From positions 62,001 through 126,000 of IMG/VR virus record IMGVR_UViG_3300027973_000028: a stretch of 64,000 bases of DNA; one strand, written 5' to 3'. Origin of the DNA: a virus. The notes under the pieces are model-generated. The model ran no database searches. It was not told the origin of the DNA and saw only the letters and a program-made list of their open reading frames with translations. The position numbers were made by a program, and so were the translations under genes. Positions 1 to 9,700 of the stretch are shown here, piece by piece; positions within the stretch are counted from its first letter, which is position 1, and every line of letters begins with the position of its first letter.

Positions 1-700
1 TGCGGCTATTCTTCTGTCGATAGCATCGGTAAGTCCAGGGACTATAGTGCCTGTGTCATATACTGCTTCAGTATTTAAATTATTAATATCAAATAAAAAA
101 CCAGCTTTAATACCAGTGCCTAATTTTGAGTCTAGTAAACCACCCCTCTCTGAATACCACGATTTTTGAACAGCGGTTAATTTGGAAATTCTTGCAATGG
201 GCATTATTCCAGCGCCAACCATAGCAGATTGGCCATAACTTACCGAACTATGGCCATAGCCACCTACATTATATACGGTCTCAGATAATCCTCCAACAGA
301 ATATTTTGATCTAATTGCAGAATCTAAATCACTAATTAATCCATCATTGTACTTCCTGCCAAAAGATCCGGAAGTTAAAAAATTAGATACTACATCTCCA
401 GTGAATTTAGATTTATCTGTTACCTGATATTCAAAAGCACTTGTGGCTATCGAATTAAGGCTCTCCCTTGCCATATCTGCCCTAAACATATTTCCATAAT
501 TTTCATTACCAAAAAGTTCTTTACCCGAAGCTGCCGAAAGAATATCGGTTGAGTTTAATGTTTGTCCTTCATATCCGTCTTTCTGCTAAAGAAGTTTTTG
601 TAATTGCTATTCCATTTTTAGGAACGATATTATCAACTATTGCTTTAGTGAAAGATTTAGAATCAGCTAAATTTTCGGAATTGATATTAAAAAAAGACAT
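1..700 (-). CDS. Virion-region protein, 3' end outside window, apparent +1 recoding at codon 42
   Basis: The ATG at 700-698 follows an AAGGTGG ribosome binding site lying inside the end of the giant upstream gene. The zero frame gives only 43 residues (MSFFNINSEN...) and ends at TGA 571-569. The +1 frame is closed by TAG at 588-586 but then stays open for 192 codons to the window edge and looks fully coding: Gly/Ser-rich with motifs such as GYGHSSVSYG and IMPIARISKL. The two frames join exactly if the C of CGGA (577-574) is skipped, giving ...TSLAER-GYEGQTLNSTD. The family is not recognised. Its place right after the baseplate-like giant suggests a tail or baseplate component. A one-base insertion, real or from sequencing, is the alternative. 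Confidence 0.75.
574..577 (-). other. Putative +1 recoding site CGGA (site 1)
   Basis: Context on the coding strand is GAA AGA CGG ATA TGA. The in-frame CGG is codon 42 of the gene starting at 700, and the stop follows one codon later. Dropping the C gives GGA TAT GAA GGA CAA, the frame that stays open to the window edge. The frames overlap only between 588 and 569, so the shift must occur in this 20-base interval. Confidence 0.7.
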
Positions 701-701
701 A

Positions 702-3700
702 TTATTCCACCTTAGTTGGTATTCCAACAGAATCTATTGCTTTATTAACTGAATCAGATTCCGTTAATAAATCATTTGTAAAAACAGTAGCTAAGTTATT
801 TACTACTAGTTCCCAGTTAAGGGTATATGGGGTTCCATCATCATAGTACTCGTCCCACAGCACCATTGGCCATCTTGAAGCTGATTTATATATTTGCTCT
901 AATCTCTTCATTTCCACCATTGCGCAGAATAGTTTTCTAAGTTCTGGATTAGTTATTTCGCTATTCCCAATTATGTAGTTTGAAATATGATCTACTAAAG
1001 CAGAGGAATAAATAGAATCAAAAATAACTTGATATTTTGTACGCATAACTGAATCAAAAAAACTATCTTTAAAAGCTTTTTCTATTTTTGATTTATTAAA
1101 ATTATTAGAAACAAATAAATTATATACAAAATCTTTAAGGCTAATTAGCTTTTCTCCAGAAACGTTATAGAAGATAGTAGCGAGTGTTCTATCGTATATT
1201 TCTTTTAGATAATTAGTTTCTTTATTAAAACCAGCACCGGGTTCAAAATTTTCTATATCAGATTCACTAGCAAGTCCGCCTGTTTCTCTTGATTTTTTAA
1301 CTCTTAATAAGAATACTTTATTTTTTAATGCATTTAATGTAAACTGAGTACTTTTGAAACCTGGAGAAGATTTATCAATTATTTCTACTTCAGATGGTTG
1401 TTGATTATAATAAGCTGAAGTTATAATCGATTTTTCAGGAGCATTTATTCCATCAAAACGAACTTTAATTTTTGCATTACTCAATATATCGATGACATGT
1501 ATTGTATCGGCGTCAATTACTCCGCTTTCTTCTATGCCTGTTGTTGTATCTAATCTGCAGAATATTTTAAAGAATGGTTCAAATGTAGTTTTTTCTGGGC
1601 CAAGACCAGAAAGGTTAAGAACCTGTGCGTGAACTAGAGCATTTTCGTAACTTATATATCTAACTAATTCTTTTATTTCTGTTTCCTGCCAACCAAGACT
1701 CTTAAATATATCATCACTTCTAACGTATGCATAGCCGTCTGATGTTCTGACTTTTCTTCTTACGCCCAACATGCCTGGTAGCAACGCTTTTGAATGGTAT
1801 CTTCCAACAACCATTCCCTGATTATAAGAAAGACCAGCGTCCATTGGTTGTCCATTTTTATTTAGATATTGGACATAACATCCGTGTTGATCTAATAGAT
1901 TATCTCTGACCCACTGCCAACCCTTCCAGGCAAGCTGCCCGAATATTGGCACTGCCGCAAGCCCGAGTAGGGCTGATCCACCCACCAACCCAACAGCTGC
2001 AGAACCACCAACAACTCCAGTTATTGCTGCCGCCGCTGTTCCGCCAGATACCGTGCCATTGTTTCCGTTAATTCCAGCTTGGTTTCTAATTGCATCAGTA
2101 AAGGTTGTACTTGAATCAAAACTACCGTGTGTTAGACTTGCAACAACATCTTTTATAAGAGCAGAAGAACCATGCGTATACTGTATCCCACCAAGCATTT
2201 GAGGATTTAAATTTTCTGCAAGTCTGTCAAGGGATATATCTCCACCAAGAGTTATCCCAGAATTATCTGCCCTAATAGCATCTAAGAATAATCTTGTGTC
2301 ATTTCTTATTGCCTGCATGTTCATCCATGAATCGATCCATGATGTCATAAACCATTTTGCTGGGTCATTTACGGTTACAAGTGCATTGGGGGTTATTGAG
2401 GTTACAAAACCAAGTTCAGAAGTAAAGTGATGAATAACTTGCTCTACTTCGAATAAGCCATACATTCGTTCATACACGTCAGCTATGTAAACTATGTCGT
2501 GTGGCCTTATATCTGGATTGCCTACAATTAATAATTCTCCACTATATATATCTTTAATATTTTCTTTAAGATGTGAAAGGGCAACTCTTTTAGCCGCTAG
2601 CTCATCAGGAGCACCGGTTGCGTTTTTTGATAATCCTCTTCCGGTTTCAAACGGATGCAAAAATGGATGTAAGAATCCAAAGAATCCACTTCCAACAATA
2701 TTGTCAAAATATATTCCAGTTTCAACTGTTGATTCCATTTGCCTTTCTGCCGGTGCACCTTTGTCAAGGGCTACTGTAACTGGATATTTTCCATCAGATA
2801 CTGCTGTAATAACAGTGGAAACATTTGTTGTTGTTTCCTGAATCTGGTTTGAAAGAATATGGCTAAAGGAACTTAGGTAATGTATTCTTTGAAACGGTTC
2901 CCTAATTTCTACTACTGGTTCTCCATACTCTCTTGTGAATGGATTATCAACAGCTCTTAAAAGCGAACCAGATCTACCAAGTTGATAATAAATAGAATCA
3001 TTGAGAGCTCTGTTTAGAATATTTGCTTGTTTTGATAGAGAACCTACTTGAGACAATCCATAACCAGTTTGTAACATATTTAATTTAAACATATTAATCA
3101 TACCAGTCAATGCTGTTCCCATCGCACTAAAGATAGGACCTATGTTTCTATCCCAAAAGTTATCTAATCCACTAGTTGCTCTTGTTACAAAGTTTGAGGC
3201 TGTGCTGCCTTCGCCCTTATTGTTGTATAATAATTGTAAAAATTTCTTTTTATCTTTAGCATAAGTATTGTTTGGATTAATAAACGCTGCAAATATTTTA
3301 TCTATGGCTCTAAAATCCCACTGATCTCTACCCGCAGCAGTACCTAAGCCAGCGCCTATTTTTCTAGATGGCCTAAGCACTAGCCAAGCTCTTGCATATG
3401 GGTCTGCCCACATAGCTTGTCTAAATAAACCAACTACTACAAGAAATAATTGTTGAGGAGTTTTAATTAGCGGATTGTCTTCTGTAGGCTTTTGTCCGCT
3501 TAACTCTTCTAAGACTTCACTATTATCTATTAAAAAGTTTTGTCTAAACGCTTTTATCTTATCTAAGGTCATCAAATTAAAATATTCAATTAGTCCACTT
3601 TCTGATGCTGGTGCATCTATAAAGTTTTTTCTTGCAAATTCTATTGCCGCTGTTCTTGATGCTGCTTCTTCGTTTCCAAATAAAATTGCAAATTCATCGT

Positions 3701-6700
3701 TAGCCGTACCACCAGTATCTTTAAACTTTTTAAATATATCTTTTGGTATATTTCCATCAACAAACGCACTCATTATTTCTTGCGAAAAATCATCTTGACT
3801 GTCAGGGTCTAATCCAAAAGTATCAAAAAATATTGTTTTAACAGAACTGTAAGTATGATATCCAAATCTAAATTGATCCCATATATCCTGAGCTATGTCT
3901 AAGTTTCTTCCATCTCCAGCAATAACTGAAACGCTTTGATCATATCCTTCATCGTAATATTTTCTTGCTTCAATTGATATTGAGTCTGCTAAGCTAAAAA
4001 CTTCTTTAAATTGCTTTCTACCGTCAGCGGAGAAAGTTAAGGGGTCACCAGTCTCTGCTGATTCCTTATCTAATATATCATAACCCTTATCTCTACTGGT
4101 TACAGTTGCTATATCTCCATATATATTCTTATAATAATCTGTATAGTTTCCTGAATAGGTAAAAATTGAGTCAGGTGATAATTCAGCTAGAGAATAATAT
4201 TCACCAACACTAGTTCTATATTTTTCATAATCATCCAATCTATCGGGAACAAAACCCTGTATCCCACCACTAAGCCCAGCTCCCTTATAGCCAGCTTTTT
4301 GCGTAGCCTTTAAAATATTGTCTGTTGCCTCAAAGTTGCCAAAACCAATTAGAAAATCTTCAAGTTGCTTATCTGAATCATCTACTAATGTAAATTTTTT
4401 GCCCGGAACAAAGGCACTTGTTGCTACACCTAATGGTATCGTGTTTGGGACAAATGCAAAATAACATTCTCTTGGAATTGGAAGATCACTATATCCCTTA
4501 CCTTTATTGAACAATTTTTTTTGACCATCAGAAAAAATAACATCATCACCAGAAACTATTCCAAGAAAGTATGCTGCGTCTGGAGAAACAACAGCATCTA
4601 TTGTTTTTTCATCTATATCTAAATTATATTCACTGCTACCACTAGATGTCCCTTCTGAAAGAAAATTTGATTTATTTTCTCCCCAAAGAAAGTACGCTGG
4701 TTTGCAAACTACGCCATTATTTGTATCTGGATTATAAACTAATACGTGGGCATTTTTGTAATCTTGTACACTTCCGATTAATTGATTTGTTTCTGAATTA
4801 AAATATTTTTTTGTAAATTTTGATATTTCAGATTCATTTAAATTTGGTTTGTATGGCCATCTCATGGCGATATAAAACTGTTCATCAGCTACACTTCTTG
4901 GCATTCCCCATTCAGAAAAGTCTATTTCTGATGTATTCGTTTTTCGGGGAAGTGGCATTGATATAACAAAAGACTCTGAACCGATTACATCTTCAATCGG
5001 TATAGTAAAATTATATGAGTTTTGAGCAACATCGGATATTTGTTCTGGAGAAAGTTTTCTTTCGATTACATTTATATTATCAAGAAACAAGTTTGAGGCA
5101 AAGGAGTCTCCGTAGACAGAGGTAACGCTTTCTATATAATTATCGTATACATCCTGATTTGTTTCTGAAGCTATTCCATCATCGTCACCGCTGCCAAAGA
5201 TTTTGCGGAAAGCCCATTTACCAGCTACTAGTGGAGCATTAGTGAACAATTCACCAATCGTAGCAGTTGTGTTTAGTACGTCTTCAGTGATGTCTAATCC
5301 TCTACGAAATTTAGAATATCCATCAATTGAATCGTATTGAAATGCAAAATTTTCCAAACCATAATCACCGCGTACATCAGCTCTGTTTGTAAACATAGGG
5401 AATCTAAATCTTGAAGGAAGCTGAGGAATTTGACTATGCACTAATGATGAGGATATAACTGTAGAAGTTGTTTTATTTTGTCCATTAAAAACAGGATAAA
5501 CCGGAAGGTGGAAACCCATTGTAACTACACCTTTTGTTTTTGGTATTTTTCCTACCGTTTTTCCTGCTGAGTTAATTAAACTTTTTGATTTATTAGAATC
5601 AAAATTAATTACTTGACCCTTTAGTTTTGCTGAAGTTCCATAATATTGTTGTGCGTTTTTTTGCAAAGATGTTAGCTCAGCGATTGTATCTGTTAATTCT
5701 GTATCCCTAAGAAATGCATTTGCGTCTGCGTATGAACTACTGTTTTTATTTATTTCAGTTATTATTTTACTCAACTCAAAATCTGGACTGACTATTTTAG
5801 GACCCATACTTATCCCAAGTTCACCCATTTTTTCATTGCCCGGGTATCCAGTCGTCACTGGTACAACGCCAGAAGTGTATAGCCAGTGAGGCTTGCCGTA
5901 AAATACTGTTGATCTATCTTCAAACGGTCTCACTGCAACTATGTAATTTGGAAGTAGTTTTGCACATGTTTGGAATAGATCCCAAACAGATCTCATATAA
6001 GTTTGAGCCCTAAATGAAACTTCATCAAAACCAGGCATGTCGTCATCTAAAGTTGACGTTAGACCTAACATATTAAATATACTATTGCCTCCCCTTGTGC
6101 CAAGTACTCCAAGAAGACCAGCACCAACACCAACTGTAATACCAATTGGTCCACCAACAACTGCAGCTATACCAATTAAACCGCCCATGGTAATTGCTGA
6201 TCCAGTAGTTGCTGAACCAGTATTATCTCTTATTTTTCCAGCACCAGTTAAGCCCTCAATAGCTGTTTTTGCGTCGGGATTTTCTTCTCCATATTTTTGA
6301 ACAAGTCCATTCCAACTTCTATCGGTTAATCTGGACAAATATTCTATTCTTTCATTTGGTTGAGAAACTGGAGTTATCGAAGATACAGATGTCCAACCGT
6401 CACCCAAGTCTCCACCAAGAAATTGAGCTATTCCTGTTCCGTTTCCTGGGTAAATATTTCTTTTAAATATTTCAAAATCTCTCGATTGCGAAAAGTTTGA
6501 CCATAATTGATTCATCAAAGAAAATACTGGAGTTCTAAACTCATTTGTCCCAACAGCCATATCTAATGCAGCTCTTCCGGATCCAGAAGCATCCCCCGTA
6601 CCAACTGCGTTATAAGCATCTGCTATAGCATCTATTCTTGCTTGATGCTTTCTTTCTTCATCTGTAGTAAGTGGTTCATAAACAATAGAACCAAAATGTC

Positions 6701-9700
6701 TTATCCCAAATTTATTTTCAGAAAAAACTAAACCCCTATTAGCGTATGCAATACCCTCTCTAAACCTAGACGCCCCCATGGAAAGAAGTCTCACCATTAG
6801 ATCTCTTGGTTCAGAAAGCCAAAGACCAGTATTTATTCCACCATCTATTTTTCCACTATCGCCTTTTTTGTTGGTAGAGTTTACAACGGCACCAAGTTCT
6901 ATTGCATCTGATTGTGCTGTAACCGTAACTATTTCACCAAGTTCTACCTGGCTGATAACACCATTAAATAAAGTTTGAAGCGAGTTTGGATTTGCTCCAT
7001 AGCCGCCCCTCAGGTGAACTCTAACACCTGGTTTTAATCTTATGTTTTCTATATCAACAACATAATCATTTTGCATATGCGCCAATACATTTCTGGCTTT
7101 ATTTAAAGTGACATCTATTATACTTGAAAGACCATCGGTAAGACCAGGATTATCTTGAGAGTATTCTGAATCTACAGAAAAAAATGAAGATGATTCTTTT
7201 GTTGAAAGTTTTGAATAAAGATTAGATACTCTAAAAACCAATGTATCACCAAGAAGATCTTCAGATTGTATAACCGAAAAATCTATTATTGATTGAAGTC
7301 CATAGAAGTTATCAAACAGTTTAACGCCGGCAAAATATCCACCTTCATCTATCAACCATAGCATATAGGTCGGGAATGCTCTTAACATTCTTCCGGATAC
7401 ATCTCTATACTGAGTGTCAACCAACATTTTCTCCCAGTGAGATTCAACTGTGTCTACTGGTTTTGAACTATTCATTACTTCTGGGCTTGTGCCAGCGCCG
7501 TGTGAATATGGTTGTTGATAATTTGAATAGGCCGTTGAACCAGCTATTGCTGATTTAGTAGCAGAGTACGAGGGGTCAGAATGCTTATCTGATATTCCCC
7601 TAGGTTCTATCTTTGCTCCTTTTTCAGTTTTCTTTACATTCACCCCGTCTAATGTAAGATAAAATCTTCCATCTTTATCAGAGTCAATATATCCCAGATT
7701 GGTACCAAGAGCTGTTTGTATCGAAGCTGGTATCTTGGATGGTTCATCTTTATCTTTTATCGGATAAATATTAATAATATGATGAAATTCTAATTCATCT
7801 GGATCAAAGCTTACTAACTCTTCATCTTTTAGATTATATTTTCCAGCTAAGGTTGCTTTTAACTCTGATAAAAGTTCAGAACTACCAGAACTAATGCTAC
7901 CGACTTGATAAGGAGCGGATGACACCTTGTTCATGAATTCCCCTACAGCTTCATCTTCTGTCTCTGTATATTCTAGGTAATCTGTAATTAAATTTTTCTT
8001 TAAAAAATTTATTCTACTTCTTTCATTTGAATTATCCATTCCAAAATAATTTGGATCATAAATTACTTTTTCAAAAACAGAAATAAATTGATCAAAATTT
8101 ATATCAGTTTTTTCAATAAAATAAATTACATCGTTTAATACTTGTTTTCTAGCATCTTGAACAAGACCATTTGTTGAATCTGAAGATGGATATGTTCTTA
8201 AGAAGTTAACTATTTCATTTGCTATATGAGAATGCATTTCTTTAGTTATTTTTTGTCCGACGCCATCATTCGGGTTTGGAATATCTAATTCTTTTGGAGC
8301 TGTAGATATATTATTTATAATATCTTTATCAAACATATCAAAGCTTCTAAAGTAGAAGTCTGGATCTAAGTGGCCAACAGTTTCATTCTTATTATTTTTT
8401 ACCTCAAGAGGAAGATCTGGGTATGCGTTGAATAATCCCCACATCTGTTTTATTCTAAGGAATGGATTTCTTTTGGTAGAAAAATGTTCTATTAATTCTC
8501 TTTGTTGATTTGAGTCTAATTTTTCTCTAGCTTGTTGAAACACATCAAAGTCAATCAAACTTATATTTACTTCATATACATGTGGAAAACCTGGAATTGT
8601 ATTAACTGAAAAATTAGATGGCAGAACATATTTAACGCCAGACAACGCAGTGACTATATTTTTTATTCCAATAAAACCAAGAACACCTGTAGAATGCTCT
8701 AATCTTGCAAGTGCGTTAACGTGATCAAATATTCTTTTTAATTTAGTTAATTCTTTTTCTCCAATAATTTTCATTGAAATATTAATAAAAGTATCTTTGC
8801 CACCTATGTGTTGATACGTCGGTTCGTCTTGCATTTGCAATTGCAACTTGGCGATGTTGTTACCGAGTGTCAACGACACGCCAGTAACTATCGCTGCGGC
8901 GGGGTCAAGATCTATTTTCAACATGGGGACTTCCCATTCTCTAAATGTAAATGCTCCCTGCTTTGCCCTCGCTGCTTCAAGTAGTTCTTCTATTGGTGCA
9001 CTTTTAAAGAATTTTTCATAAAGTGTTAAATTAAATCCTTGTTTAATTTGATCTTTAACTCTATTATAAATATTTTTATATGCCGTAGATCCTTGTGCTA
9101 CTGTATTGGGAACTTCTATCCCGGCTTTTCTGGCTTGACTATCTGCTATTGCTTTTGTCTGTTGCTCCAAAAGACCTTTGGATGTTTTAGCAATGTCTTT
9201 TAACAGCTTCTTCATTGTTTGAAGATTGGTATCTTCATATGAAACAGAATTAAATATATAAGTTTTTGTTCCAGCTTGTGCTGGAATATTTGTACTATCA
9301 AAATCTAAGATATAACTTTGCTCTACGCCGTCTAATGAATTTTCTTTAACAAATAATGTTGCAGCATAACTATAAACTTTTTTACGATATTCGTTATCAT
9401 TTAATCCAGCTGTTAAAATATCCATTATTGTCAATAGGTGATATCTTATGTTTGGATTAATTCCAGTGTTCTTGGATAAGCTATATGTACCACTTAAGCT
9501 CAACCCGTATCCAGCTGATTCATTTATGTCTATTCCAAAACCATTTAAAATTTTTCCCCAATAGTCTTGGCCTTGATCGCTAAATAATCTTTCTTCATCA
9601 TTTCTGAATGAAGTAGCGTCAGGTAAAAATATTTTTGTTTGAGTTTCTGCTGGAACATAAAAGCTTATATTTCTTCCATCGTTCCACTCTGATACAATAT

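Noticed and set aside
565-590. Simple homopolymer sequencing error as cause of the frame breaks
   Set aside because: Site 1 has a short A run next to it, and removing one A would also restore a frame. The other four sites have no homopolymer, and all five share the same four-base context, so a homopolymer error is not a common explanation. A systematic non-homopolymer artefact cannot be excluded.
6037-6466. Plus-strand open frames within the giant and fibre genes
   Set aside because: These are antisense shadows of low-complexity coding regions, with no ribosome binding site, no promoter and no family resemblance.
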